Below are positions 17,066-26,007 of a DNA stretch of 64,000 nt, piece after piece. Made by a program: the position numbers and the translations under genes. Position 1 is the stretch's first letter; each line of letters opens with the position of its first letter. Source of the DNA: Candidatus Kaistia colombiensis (GTDB lineage Bacteria > Pseudomonadota > Alphaproteobacteria > Rhizobiales > Kaistiaceae); the NCBI GenBank assembly GCA_029203105.1, contig CP119318.1, positions 4,882,731 through 4,946,730 of the forward strand. Reading direction: 5' to 3'. Below the pieces are notes generated by a model. The model searched no databases. It saw nothing but the letters and a program-made list of their open reading frames with translations, and was not told the DNA's origin.

Positions 17066-18568
17066 TTACTGGAACACGATCCGCCCCTCGGGCTTCGGCG
17101 CGATCGTCTTCTGCGCGGTCACCAGGTCGATGACGTCGCTGGCGATCAGCCGGGCGTCGACGGCGCTGATCAGCCGCGCAGCATCCTTGAAGACCACATA
17201 GCCGTCGCCGCCGGCCGCGAGGTAGTCGTTGGTGGCGAGCGTGTATTTGCGCTCGAGGTCGAGCGGCGCGCCGTTCACCGCGACGCTCCGGACCCGCATG
17301 CCGGGCAGCTGCTTCAGGTCGACCTCGACGGCCAGGCCGGAAACCTGCGGGAAGCGGCCGGCCGCCGCCTCGGTCAGGCTGAAGCCGTTTTCGAGCGCCG
17401 CCTTGAGCGCCTTGCCGGTGACGACCAGCTTGACCGTCTTGTTGCCGAACGGCATCTCGCCGAACATGTCGGCTCGCGTCAGCGCGGTTCCGGCCGGATA
17501 TTGGCGGTCGCCGCGAATGCTGCCGCCATTGACGAGCGCGATCTCGGAGCCGACGGAAGCGCGCATCGCGTCTGCGATCAGATTGCCGATCGCCGCCTCC
17601 TCGCCGCGCACGGTGGCGCGGCGGCTGTCGAGCGGCGTCTGCGTCGTGCCGATCGCGACCTTCAGCTCGGAATCGAGCTTGTCCTGATAGGACTTCACCA
17701 CGCCGGCGATCTTCGGGTCCGGCGTGACGGTGGCGCTGTCGACGATCTCGAAATGCGGCCGCCAGGCGACCTGCGTCTTGCCATCCTTCTCGGTCTTGTC
17801 GATCGTCACTCGGGTGATGATGATGTCTTCCGCCTGCGCTCCCGATTCCGTCAGCGCCGTCTTGCCGTCGAAAAAGGTGAGCAGATGCTCGTCATGGCCG
17901 GACAGCACGAGGTCGGCGGCGCGGTTGCGCACCAGCGACATGTCGACGGAAAGCGGCGTGTGGACGACGGCGACGACGAAATCGGCTCCGGCCTCGCGCA
18001 GCGCCTTGCCCTTCGCCTTGCCAGTCTCGATCGAGGATTTGAAGACCGTGTCGCCCGCCGTGGCGACGACCGGCGTATCCTCCGTCGTCAACCCGTAGAA
18101 GCCGATCTTGACGCCGCCGATCTCGACCATCCGCTCGTCGACGGTGTTCTTCGGCTGGCTGCCGTCCTTCTCGCGGATGTTGGAGGTCACGACCGGAAAG
18201 GTCGCTTCGCCAATCCGCGCGTGAAAAACGTCTGGTCCGAAGTCGAATTCGTGATTGCCCGGCGTCATCACATCGACCTTCATCTGGTTGAGGATATCGA
18301 TGATGTGGACGCCCTTGTCGATGCCGGAGAGCAGCGACGGCGAGATGGTGTCGCCGGAGTGGACGAAGAAGGTCGGCCCCTTGGCGCGCTCGGCCTCGAC
18401 GACGGCGGCGAGCCGGGCAAAGCCGCCGCGCCCGTCCAGTTCCTCCATCCGGTCGATGTCGTTGGTCTGCACGAAGCGGATGGTGACCGGCTCTGCGAAT
18501 GCGGGCACGGCGACGAGCGTCGCGAGAGCGAGAAGGCCAAACCGCAGGCTGCGCTGGCGTCCGAACAT
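17066..18568 (-). CDS. 5'-nucleotidase / UshA-like metallophosphatase
   Basis: A 500-residue secreted bifunctional nucleotidase. Signal peptide at residues 1-25 (GLLALATLVAVPAFA). The metallophosphatase domain (about 28-290) shows VQTNDIDRM, HSGDTISPSLL, TPGNHEFDFG and AVVHTPLSVD, the metal ligands of the UshA type. The GHDEH motif near 235 stands where UshA has GHSH. The C-terminal 5'-nucleotidase domain (about 320-495) has LIADAMRASVGSEIALVNGGSIRG and the substrate-stacking region GGDGYVVF. It hydrolyses nucleotides or related phosphoesters in the periplasm. ATG at 18568 is chosen because it gives the signal peptide; the frame is open far upstream. Confidence 0.9.
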   Translation of the reverse strand: MFGRQRSLRFGLLALATLVAVPAFAEPVTIRFVQTNDIDRMEELDGRGGFARLAAVVEAERAKGPTFFVHSGDTISPSLLSGIDKGVHIIDILNQMKVDVMTPGNHEFDFGPDVFHARIGEATFPVVTSNIREKDGSQPKNTVDERMVEIGGVKIGFYGLTTEDTPVVATAGDTVFKSSIETGKAKGKALREAGADFVVAVVHTPLSVDMSLVRNRAADLVLSGHDEHLLTFFDGKTALTESGAQAEDIIITRVTIDKTEKDGKTQVAWRPHFEIVDSATVTPDPKIAGVVKSYQDKLDSELKVAIGTTQTPLDSRRATVRGEEAAIGNLIADAMRASVGSEIALVNGGSIRGDRQYPAGTALTRADMFGEMPFGNKTVKLVVTGKALKAALENGFSLTEAAAGRFPQVSGLAVEVDLKQLPGMRVRSVAVNGAPLDLERKYTLATNDYLAAGGDGYVVFKDAARLISAVDARLIASDVIDLVTAQKTIAPKPEGRIVFQ

Positions 18569-18750
18569 GAGGCGATCTCCGGTCAGGGATTTGCGAGGGG
18601 CGTGGGGGGAAGAATTCCATCCGGATGTTGCAACGGCATGGCGCTGTCGAACAAGAGGGCACAGGCCTGTCCCGCTGCGACAACGCGCAACGGATGAAAA
18701 TGCACCCTGCCCCTTCGCGTTCGGGCGGACTGCGGCTAAGTTCCGGCACG

Positions 18751-19803
18751 ATGACCAGCCAGACCGCCGATATCGCCGCCGCCGTGGCCAAGCCTGCCGA
18801 CCATCCGCCGATTTCAATCGGCCGCGTCGGCGTGCTCCTCGTCAATCTCGGAACCCCGGATGCGACCGACTACTGGTCGATGCGGCGCTATCTGAAGGAA
18901 TTCCTGTCCGATCCGCGCGTCATCGAGGTGCCGAAGCTGATCTGGTGGCCGCTGCTGAACGGCGTCATCCTGACGACGCGGCCGCAGAAGTCCGGCAAGA
19001 ACTACGCCTCGATCTGGAACAACGAGCGCAACGAATCGCCGCTCCGGACCATCACCCGCTCGCAGTCGGACAAGCTTTCGGCCGCCTTCGCCGGCAATGG
19101 CAAGATCGTCGTCGACTGGGCCATGCGCTATGGCACGCCGTCGATCGCCGAGAAGATTGACGGGCTGAAGCGGGCCGGCTGCGACAAGATCCTGATCGCG
19201 CCGCTCTATCCGCAATATTCGGCGACGACGACGGCGACGGTGAACGACAAGGCCTTCGACAAGCTGCGCACCATGCGTTGGCAGCCGGCCGTGCGCACCA
19301 TGCCGTCCTATCACGACGACCCGGTCTATATCGCGGCGCTCGCGACTTCGGTCGAACGCTCGATCGCCGCCCTCGATTTCGAGCCGGAGATCGTGCTCGC
19401 CTCGTTCCACGGCCTGCCGAAGCGCAATCTCGAGCTCGGCGACCCCTATCACTGCCATTGCCTGAAGACCGCCCGCCTGCTGCGCGAACAACTCGGCTGG
19501 CCGCAAGACAAGCTGCGCGCCACCTTCCAGTCGCGCTTCGGCAAGGCGGAATGGCTGCAGCCCTATACCGACAAGACCGTCGAGGCGCTGGCCAAGGCAG
19601 GCGTCAAGCGCATCGCCGTGGTGACGCCCGGCTTCTCGGCCGATTGCGTCGAGACGCTGGAAGAGATCGCCGGCGAGAACGCCGAGATCTTCAAGCACCA
19701 TGGCGGCGAGCACTTCGCGGCGCTCCCCTGCCTGAACGACAGCCCGGAAGGCATGACGCTGCTCGAGCATCTCGTCCGGCGCGAACTGCTCGGCTGGGTG
19801 TGA
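18751..19803 (+). CDS. hemH: Ferrochelatase
   Basis: A 350-residue ferrochelatase, which inserts Fe2+ into protoporphyrin IX, the last step of protohaem synthesis. The N-terminal VGVLLVNLGTPDATDYWSMR, APLYPQYSATTTATVND, the active-site His in LASFHGLPKR (about residue 217) and the metal-relay Glu in CVETLEEIAGEN (about 297-308) are all present. ATG at 18751 is the best start; an in-frame start at 18625 would add 42 residues unlike the family. It is divergent from the nucleotidase gene. Confidence 0.95.
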   Translation: MTSQTADIAAAVAKPADHPPISIGRVGVLLVNLGTPDATDYWSMRRYLKEFLSDPRVIEVPKLIWWPLLNGVILTTRPQKSGKNYASIWNNERNESPLRTITRSQSDKLSAAFAGNGKIVVDWAMRYGTPSIAEKIDGLKRAGCDKILIAPLYPQYSATTTATVNDKAFDKLRTMRWQPAVRTMPSYHDDPVYIAALATSVERSIAALDFEPEIVLASFHGLPKRNLELGDPYHCHCLKTARLLREQLGWPQDKLRATFQSRFGKAEWLQPYTDKTVEALAKAGVKRIAVVTPGFSADCVETLEEIAGENAEIFKHHGGEHFAALPCLNDSPEGMTLLEHLVRRELLGWV

Positions 19804-19846
19804 TGTCCGTCATTTGCATCAGGTTGAAAGACGCCCGGACGTGATC

Positions 19847-20070
19847 TTCACCTCTCCCTGAGGTGACCTCACAACAACCGAACGAGCCAAGACTCGTCGC
19901 CCCGGCGAAGGCCGGGGCCCATGAGCACAGGCTTGACCTGATCTTAGCTCAGCCCTTTCGGCCAGAATCTGTGTGTATGGATCCCGACCTTCGTCGGGAT
20001 GACGACCTGAAATGCACGGTCTGCGCAGGTCGAAGATGTTCTGCAAAGGTCTCCCGAGGGAGAGATGAAG
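19847..20070 (+). repeat. Repeat variant A: palindrome arms enclosing a ~190-bp insert
   Basis: The outer arms CACCTCTCCCTGAGG and GAGGGAGAGATGAAG are those of the common palindrome, but the centre is a different sequence: CGCCCCGGCGAAGGCCGGGG, then ATGGATCCCGACC/TTCGTCGGGATGACG, then TGCACGGTCTGCGCAGGTCG. An inverted copy of the whole unit lies at 25718-25966. Confidence 0.85.
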
Positions 20071-20086
20071 GGCAAGAAAAGCCGCC

Positions 20087-21085
20087 TCACGCCACGCCGA
20101 TGCGCAGCAAATCGTGCATGTGCAGCACGCCGACCGGCTTCCCGTTCTCGACCACAAACAGCACCGTGATCTTGGCGCCGTTCAGCCGGTCGATGGCCGC
20201 CCCCACCAGCATGTCCGGCTGGATCGTCTTCGGCGAGCGCGTCATCACCTGATCGACCGTGCGCGACAGCAGGTCCGGCCCGATATGCCGGCGCAGATCG
20301 CCATCGGTGATCATGCCGATCAGCACGCCGTCGCCATTGACGACGCCGAGACAGCCAAGCCCCTTCGCCGTCATCGTGACGATCGCCTCGGTCATCGGCG
20401 CGCCGGACGCAGCGACCGGCATCGACGCGCCCTTGTGCATCACGTCGCGGACGAAATGCAGGCTGGCGCCAAGCTTGCCGCCGGGATGGAACAGCCGGAA
20501 GTCCTGCGCCGTGAAGCCGCGCGTCTCCAGCAGGGCGATGGCGAGCGCGTCGCCGAGCGCCAGTTGCATCACCGCCGAGGTCGTCGGCGCGAGGCCATGC
20601 GGGCAGGCTTCCTCGGCCTTGGGCAGCGCCAGAACGTGGCTCGCCTGACGGCCGAGCGTGCTGTCGGCATTGGAGGTGACGGCAATCAGCGGCGTGCGGA
20701 AGCGGCTCGCATATTCGACCACGGCGCGCAGCTCCGCCGTCTCGCCCGACCAGGACAGCGCCAGGATGATGTCGTTGCGGCCGACCATGCCGAGATCGCC
20801 ATGGCTCGCCTCGGCGGCGTGGACGAAGAAGGCCGGCGTGCCGGTCGAGGCCAATGTCGCGGCGATCTTGACGCCGACATGGCCGCTCTTGCCGACGCCG
20901 GTGACGACGACGCGGCCGCCATGGGCGCGGATCATGTCCACAACTTCGACAAAGGGCACGGCGAGCGGACCGGCAAAGGCGGTGGCGAGCGCCTCCAGCC
21001 CGGCGCGTTCGCTTTCCAGCGTCCTGAGCGCCGAGGCCACCGATTGGCCCGCCAATTCCACGCCCACCTCGTCCGCAACCGCCAT
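20087..21085 (-). CDS. kdsD: Arabinose-5-phosphate isomerase (KpsF/GutQ family)
   Basis: A 332-residue isomerase interconverting D-ribulose 5-phosphate and D-arabinose 5-phosphate, the entry step of Kdo synthesis for LPS. The SIS domain (about residues 45-180) has VVVTGVGKSGHVGVKIAATLASTGTP, HAAEASHGDLGMV and LSWSGETAEL; GLAPTTSAVMQLALGDALA is the family's hallmark. Two CBS domains follow (about 215-265 and 280-330: VRDVMHKG, IGMITDGDLRRHI, VGVLHMHDLLRIG). It is divergent from the outer-membrane protein gene, consistent with an envelope role. Substrate specificity among KdsD/GutQ/KpsF paralogues cannot be told from sequence alone. Confidence 0.92.
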   Translation of the reverse strand: MAVADEVGVELAGQSVASALRTLESERAGLEALATAFAGPLAVPFVEVVDMIRAHGGRVVVTGVGKSGHVGVKIAATLASTGTPAFFVHAAEASHGDLGMVGRNDIILALSWSGETAELRAVVEYASRFRTPLIAVTSNADSTLGRQASHVLALPKAEEACPHGLAPTTSAVMQLALGDALAIALLETRGFTAQDFRLFHPGGKLGASLHFVRDVMHKGASMPVAASGAPMTEAIVTMTAKGLGCLGVVNGDGVLIGMITDGDLRRHIGPDLLSRTVDQVMTRSPKTIQPDMLVGAAIDRLNGAKITVLFVVENGKPVGVLHMHDLLRIGVA

Positions 21086-21273
21086 TGTTCACTCCGCGTC
21101 TGTCTGGTGGCGGGCTTTTATCACGCTCCGCCCTCCGGCGCCGCCGGAAAACGCGTCGCGCCCGGCCGGTGCGACAACTTTCTCTTAACCAAGGGCGTTT
21201 ACGGTTCGGAAACCATAGGGCCCGGCTTCGTCGGACCCTGCCCGTTCATGCGCAAAGGTCACGGCAAGCGGCA

Positions 21274-22716
21274 ATGCAATTCCCTGTCCGGCTCTTCCTG
21301 TCGGCGGCGCTTGTTTCGGCGCTCGCTTCGACGACGGTCGCCCGGGCCGAGGATGCCTTGCCGGCCGATCTGCTCGACGATGCCGACGCGTTCGGCAGCC
21401 TGCGCGGCAGCGACGGGCAGGCATCCGTCGACCTGACACTGCCGACCGAAACGCCCGGCACCGGCCGCGACGAGCCGCTCGGGACCAGCCGCGCCGTACG
21501 CACCGAACGGATCGCGCCGATCATCGCCGAAGAGGACGAGCCGGTCCGGCCGCGCGCCCGCACCGCCGGCGCGCTCGACGCCTCGAGCTACGATCCGCTC
21601 GGCATCCGCCTCGGCAGCTTCGTCGTGTTGCCATCGGTCGAGCTGCGCGGCGGCTATACCAGCAATGCGGCCGGCTCCTCGACCGGCGGCCCGTCCGGCG
21701 TGCTCACCGTGGTGCCGGACCTGATCGTCAAGTCCGACTGGAGCCGACACGAGCTCGGCTTCGCCTTCCACGGCAATCTCGACTATTTCTCCGACGGCTC
21801 GGTGGCGCCGCAGCCGAACATCAATGCCGAGGCGAACGCCCGCCTCGACCTGCCGCGCGACTGGGCGCTGCGGCTGCGCGCCAACTACAATTACCAGACG
21901 CAGTCGCTCTCGAGCCTCGATTATCCCTCCGGCGTCGAGAACCCGCCCGGCGTCAACACCTACAATGCCGGCGCGACGCTGGACGGCACGGTCGGCCGGG
22001 TCGCGCTGCAACTGCGCAGCGGCGCGACCTATACCGGCTACGAGGATGGCAAGGGCGCCAATGGCGAGATCATCCCGCAGGGTGACCGCGACAACACCTG
22101 GGTGAGCGCCGCCACCCGCGTCGGCTACGAGGTGACGCCGGCCCTGACGCCGTTCGTCGAGGCCGAGGTCTCGGATCGCAGCTTCCGCCAGAAGTTCGAC
22201 CAGAACGGCTTCAATCGCGCCAGCCAGGGCGTCACGCTGCGCGGCGGCATCGCCTATTCGGCCGATCCGGTGCTGAAAGGCGAACTCGCCATCGGCTGGC
22301 ACCACGAACGCTATGACGACACCGCCTTCCAGCCGCTCAATGCCATGACCATCGACGGCAACGTGCTGTGGGCGCCGACCGAGCTGACCAATTTCACGTT
22401 GCGCGCCGCCACCTATGTCGATCCGACGACCGATCCGAGCTCGGCCGGCTCGATCGTCTACGATGTCGGCCTCAAGGCCCAGCACGCGCTGCGACGCAAC
22501 CTGACGCTCGATGCGGACCTCGGCTGGCAGTACCAGAAATACGAGGGAATCAACGCGGCCGACGTCACCTACGAAGCCGGCTTCGGCGTGACGTGGAAGA
22601 TTAACCGCACGGCCTGGGTTGTCGGCCGTTTCCAGCAGGAATACTACAAGAGTGCGCAGCCGGGCGGCGACTATCCGACCAGCACGGTCACCGTCGGATT
22701 GCGTCTGCAACGCTGA
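21274..22716 (+). CDS. Outer-membrane beta-barrel protein
   Basis: A 480-residue exported protein. Signal peptide at residues 1-25 (LFLSAALVSALASTTVARA). A polar, disordered-looking segment follows to about residue 105. From about 115 come regularly spaced amphipathic strands rich in aromatic residues (VVLPSVELRGGYTSNAAG, LGFAFHGNLDYFSDG, LRLRANYNYQTQSLSS, ELAIGWHHERYDD), ending in STVTVGLRLQR. The start of the barrel (SVELRGGYTSNAA) resembles the BBP2-type beta-barrel family linked to exopolysaccharide or cell-envelope loci. ATG at 21274 is chosen because it gives the signal peptide. It is divergent from kdsD. Function unknown. Confidence 0.82.
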   Translation: MQFPVRLFLSAALVSALASTTVARAEDALPADLLDDADAFGSLRGSDGQASVDLTLPTETPGTGRDEPLGTSRAVRTERIAPIIAEEDEPVRPRARTAGALDASSYDPLGIRLGSFVVLPSVELRGGYTSNAAGSSTGGPSGVLTVVPDLIVKSDWSRHELGFAFHGNLDYFSDGSVAPQPNINAEANARLDLPRDWALRLRANYNYQTQSLSSLDYPSGVENPPGVNTYNAGATLDGTVGRVALQLRSGATYTGYEDGKGANGEIIPQGDRDNTWVSAATRVGYEVTPALTPFVEAEVSDRSFRQKFDQNGFNRASQGVTLRGGIAYSADPVLKGELAIGWHHERYDDTAFQPLNAMTIDGNVLWAPTELTNFTLRAATYVDPTTDPSSAGSIVYDVGLKAQHALRRNLTLDADLGWQYQKYEGINAADVTYEAGFGVTWKINRTAWVVGRFQQEYYKSAQPGGDYPTSTVTVGLRLQR

Positions 22717-22766
22717 GTTCGGACGATTTCGTTTGCCGTGTCATCAACCCGACACGTTCACCCGTT

Positions 22767-23300
22767 ATGCGGAAGATCATGGCCTTCAACCACCGCAAAA
22801 CGATCACGTTCCGCCTCGCCCAGACAGCGCGTGCCGCGCGTGGGCGTTCAGGTAGCCATCTGACGCGGATCGGGCTGCATCCCGGCCAGGACAGCGTCTT
22901 GAAGACGCTGTCCGAGCAGGATGGGCTGTCGATGAGCCAGCTGGCGCAATCGCTCGCCGTGCAGCCGCCCACCGTCACCAAGATGGTGAGCCGCCTCGCT
23001 GCCCAGGGCTATGTCGAGCGCAAGGCCTCCATGGGCGACGGACGCCAGGCGCATGTCTATCTGACCGAGCAGGGTCGCGGCGCCATCGTCGACATCGACA
23101 AGGGCTGGAAGCGCCTCGAGAAGGAGGCGCTCGCCGGCCTCGACGACAAGGACGTCAAGCGCCTGCGCAAGCTTTTGCGCCAGATCGAGCGCAACCTGTC
23201 CGCGATTCCCGAAAATGGCGAGGACGACGTCGTCGACGAGCCGGAGGCCGCGCCGGAAACGCAGGTGGAAGGCGCAGAGAAGACCGAAGTCGTCGCTTGA
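22767..23300 (+). CDS. MarR-family transcriptional regulator
   Basis: A 177-residue winged-helix regulator. Helix-turn-helix and wing (residues about 50-100): LSMSQLAQSLAVQPPTVTKMVSRLAAQGYVERKASMGDGRQAHVYLTEQG, the full MarR signature including the DxRxxxV wing. The N-terminal 30 residues are basic, and the C-terminal 30 are strongly acidic (ENGEDDVVDEPEAAPETQVE). It lies 50 bp after the outer-membrane protein gene on the same strand. Its target is unknown. Confidence 0.9.
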   Translation: MRKIMAFNHRKTITFRLAQTARAARGRSGSHLTRIGLHPGQDSVLKTLSEQDGLSMSQLAQSLAVQPPTVTKMVSRLAAQGYVERKASMGDGRQAHVYLTEQGRGAIVDIDKGWKRLEKEALAGLDDKDVKRLRKLLRQIERNLSAIPENGEDDVVDEPEAAPETQVEGAEKTEVVA

Positions 23301-23461
23301 GCAAGGTCGCGGCCTGAGCGAAGGCGTGGCTTGGGTGAGTGGTGACTTGGGTGAAGTGGCTTGAGCCGGGCGGCCCGATCTGATTGACTGGCGGGGGCCG
23401 ATCGTCGATAGCGCCTGCCCTCCCCGGGGCATCATCTCCCGACTGACTTCCCGGAGCCCGG

Positions 23462-24388
23462 ATGTCCTCCCCGTTGCCGACCGCCGATGCGGAGGCCCCG
23501 CTGCGCCTGCGCGGCATCGCCCTTTACTCCCTCGCCATGTTCCTCTTCGCCGGCACCGACGCCTGCGCCAAATATGCGGGCCAGTTCGTACCGGTCATGC
23601 AGGTGGTCTGGCTGCGCTTCCTCGTGCAGGTCCTGCTCGCCATTCTGGTGTTCCAGCCCTGGCGGGCCATCGCCCTGTACCGGACCCGGCGGCCGGTCAT
23701 GCAGTTCGTGCGCGGCATGTTCCTCGCCGGCTCGACGATCTTCAATTTCCTCGCCATCCACCAGCTGCAGCTCGACCAGACCATGTCGATCGGCTTCTCG
23801 GCGCCCTTCATCACGGCGGCGCTGGCCGGGCCGCTGCTCGGCGAATGGGCCGGACCGCGCCGCTGGGCCGCGATCCTCGTCGGCTTCGTCGGCGTGCTCG
23901 TCATCACCATGCCTGGCTTCGGATCGCTGAAGCCGGCGATCTTCCTGTCGCTCGCGGCCGCCTTTTCGAATGCGTTCTACATCCTCTCGACCCGGCTCCT
24001 GACCCGCACCGAGAGCAGCGCCGGCCTGCTGCTCTATTCGGCGACGATCCCGATGCTGCTGATCGCGCCGGTCGCGGTGCCCGTGATGGCCGTGCCGCCG
24101 ACGCTTCTGATCGCGCTCTGCCTGTTCCTGACCGGCGCGCTCGGCTTCGCCGGTCACTGGTGCCTGGTCCGCGCCCACCAGCAGACCGCCGTGCCGGTGC
24201 TGGCGCCCTTCATGTATACCGGCCTGATCTGGATGATCCTGCTCGGCTATTTCATCTTCCACGACGTGCCGGAGCCGCGCACGCTGGTCGGCGCCAGCAT
24301 CATCATCGCCAGCGGCCTCTATCTGCTCTATCGCGAACGGGTGAAGGCGCCAGACCGGCAGGCGCCGGTCGACGTGCTGGATGGGTGA
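23462..24388 (+). CDS. DMT-superfamily (EamA) transporter
   Basis: A 308-residue inner-membrane permease with ten predicted helices and two EamA domains (about residues 18-155 and 168-298). Characteristic segments: LAMFLFAGTDACAKYAGQ, VWLRFLVQVLLAILVF and LGFAGHWCLVRAHQQTAVPVLAPFMYTGLIWMILLGYFIFHDVPEPRTLVGA, the last being typical of the family's C-terminal repeat. The substrate is unknown; relatives export amino acids or metabolites. It stands 160 bp after the MarR gene. Confidence 0.88.
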   Translation: MSSPLPTADAEAPLRLRGIALYSLAMFLFAGTDACAKYAGQFVPVMQVVWLRFLVQVLLAILVFQPWRAIALYRTRRPVMQFVRGMFLAGSTIFNFLAIHQLQLDQTMSIGFSAPFITAALAGPLLGEWAGPRRWAAILVGFVGVLVITMPGFGSLKPAIFLSLAAAFSNAFYILSTRLLTRTESSAGLLLYSATIPMLLIAPVAVPVMAVPPTLLIALCLFLTGALGFAGHWCLVRAHQQTAVPVLAPFMYTGLIWMILLGYFIFHDVPEPRTLVGASIIIASGLYLLYRERVKAPDRQAPVDVLDG

Positions 24389-24490
24389 CGCGGACGCCGC
24401 GGGCCGACGCGACAGAATTGCCGCTATCCCCGCCACGAAAACGCGTTAAGAGAGCGGGTCGCTTCGCCTGAAGGTCGAGCGGCCCAGGAC

Positions 24491-25708
24491 GTGCCTTCCC
24501 CGGATTCCCTCATGGCCCTACCCGCCAACCGTCAGGCGCGCTTCTTCGTCGCCCTTGCCATCATGGTCGCGCTGCTGAACAGCACCGCCGCGTCGCCGCT
24601 CTACACGAGCTACCGGATGATGTGGTCGCTCGGCGCGTTCACGGTCGCCTTCATCTTCGCGATCTATGCCTTCGGCACGCTGTTCGCGCTGTTGGTGCTC
24701 GGCCGCCTGTCCGATCGCCTGCCGGACCGGCGGCTGCTGATCATCCTGTCGCTCGGCGTGGTGATCGCGGGCGCGCTGATCTTCGGCTCGGCCGGCAATC
24801 TCGCGACGCTGCTCATCGGGCGCCTGCTCGCCGGCATCGGCACCGGCGGCCTGACGGGCATCGCCAATGCCGCGCTGATCGAGCTCGACCCGAAGGCCGA
24901 CGCGCGCGCCAACGCGGTTCTGGCGACCGCCGTCTTCACCGGCGGCTGCGCGCTCGGCCCGGTCATCAGCTCGGCCGCCCTCCAATTCGACGCCTGGCCG
25001 CTGCAGCTCCCCTTCATCCTGATCGCGGGCCTGGCGGCGGTCGCGATCCTCGGCCTCGCCACTGCGTCGTGGCAGCCGGCGCCGCGCGTCGCGCGGGCGA
25101 GAGAGGCGGTCGCCGCCAATGACGTGCCCGCAGGCCGCTACGCCGCCTTCACCGTCGCCGCCGGCGCGCTGATCATTTCCTGGGCGGTCGGCGCGACCTT
25201 CGCCGGGCTCGGCGTCACCTTCGTGCACGAATTGCTGAAGGTCGACAGCCAGGCGGCGTCCGGCGTCATCGTCGCCGCCTTCCAGCTGGTGGCCGGCATC
25301 AGCCAGCTCGCCAGCCAGCGGCTCGATTCGAACCGGGCGATGGTGCTCGGCACGACGCTGATCGCGCTGGCGATCCTCGCCTGCGCCCTGTCGATCTGGA
25401 TCGGTTCGCCGCTCCTGTTCGTGCTCGGCACGGTCGGCAGCGGCATCGGCTATGGCGCGGCCTTCGTCGGCGCCGCCGGCGTGGTCAACCGCATCGCGCC
25501 GCCGGACCGGCGGGCGACCTGGGTCTCGACCTTCTACATCACCGGCTATCTCGCCAACGCGCTGCCCGTGCTGGCGCTGGGCTTCCTCGGCGACCAGCTC
25601 GGACTGTTCGGCGCCTTCCTCTGCCTGACGGTCTTCACCGTTGTCGGCACCCTGCTGGTCAATGGCGCCGCCAAGCTGATCCTCCCGGCTCGGAGCAGGC
25701 GACGGTAA
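24491..25708 (+). CDS. Major facilitator superfamily transporter
   Basis: A 405-residue MFS permease with 12 predicted helices. The loop 2-3 signature LGRLSDRLPDRRLLIILSLG (about residues 70-90) is the MFS motif A (GxLSDRxGRR type). The loop TAASPLYTSYRMMWSLG after helix 1 resembles drug/sugar exporters of the YfcJ/Bcr-like type. The start is GTG at 24491; ATG at 24512 is a close alternative (MALPANRQARFF). It lies about 100 bp after the DMT gene. Substrate unknown. Confidence 0.87.
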   Translation: MPSPDSLMALPANRQARFFVALAIMVALLNSTAASPLYTSYRMMWSLGAFTVAFIFAIYAFGTLFALLVLGRLSDRLPDRRLLIILSLGVVIAGALIFGSAGNLATLLIGRLLAGIGTGGLTGIANAALIELDPKADARANAVLATAVFTGGCALGPVISSAALQFDAWPLQLPFILIAGLAAVAILGLATASWQPAPRVARAREAVAANDVPAGRYAAFTVAAGALIISWAVGATFAGLGVTFVHELLKVDSQAASGVIVAAFQLVAGISQLASQRLDSNRAMVLGTTLIALAILACALSIWIGSPLLFVLGTVGSGIGYGAAFVGAAGVVNRIAPPDRRATWVSTFYITGYLANALPVLALGFLGDQLGLFGAFLCLTVFTVVGTLLVNGAAKLILPARSRRR

Positions 25709-25717
25709 GGTCCCCTT

Positions 25718-25966
25718 TCACCTCTCCCTGAGGAGACCTTTGCGCAACATCGTCGACCTGCGCAGACCGTGCATTTCAGGTCGTCATCCCGACGAAAGTC
25801 GGGATCCATACGCACAATTCCTTGGCCAAAAGGCTCAGCTACGGCCACATTAAGCCGGTGTTCATGGGCCCCGGCCTTCGCCGGGGCGACGAGTTCTGGC
25901 CATGCGGTGTAGAACGCGTGACGACATCAGGTGTTCTGCAAAGGTCTCCCTCAGGGAGAGGTGAAG
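25718..25966 (-). repeat. Repeat variant B: inverted partner of the unit at 19847
   Basis: Read on the minus strand it matches variant A over nearly its whole length: outer arm CACCTCTCCCTGAGG, CGCCCCGGCGAAGGCCGGGG, ATGGATCCCGACTTTCGTC, TGCACGGTCTGCGCAGGTCG, then the closing arm. The pair flanks the block 20087-25708 in opposite orientation. Confidence 0.85.
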
Positions 25967-26007
25967 GAAGGGGCTTCCCGCGACACGGAATTCCGCAAGC
26001 AAGCCTC

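Noticed and set aside
19847..20070. Insertion sequence in the palindrome
   Set aside because: The ~190-bp insert has no transposase frame and no target duplication that I can see; kept as a repeat variant.
21085..21273. Longer start for the outer-membrane protein at 21085
   Set aside because: It would overlap the divergent kdsD start, lose the signal peptide and add Arg-rich residues.
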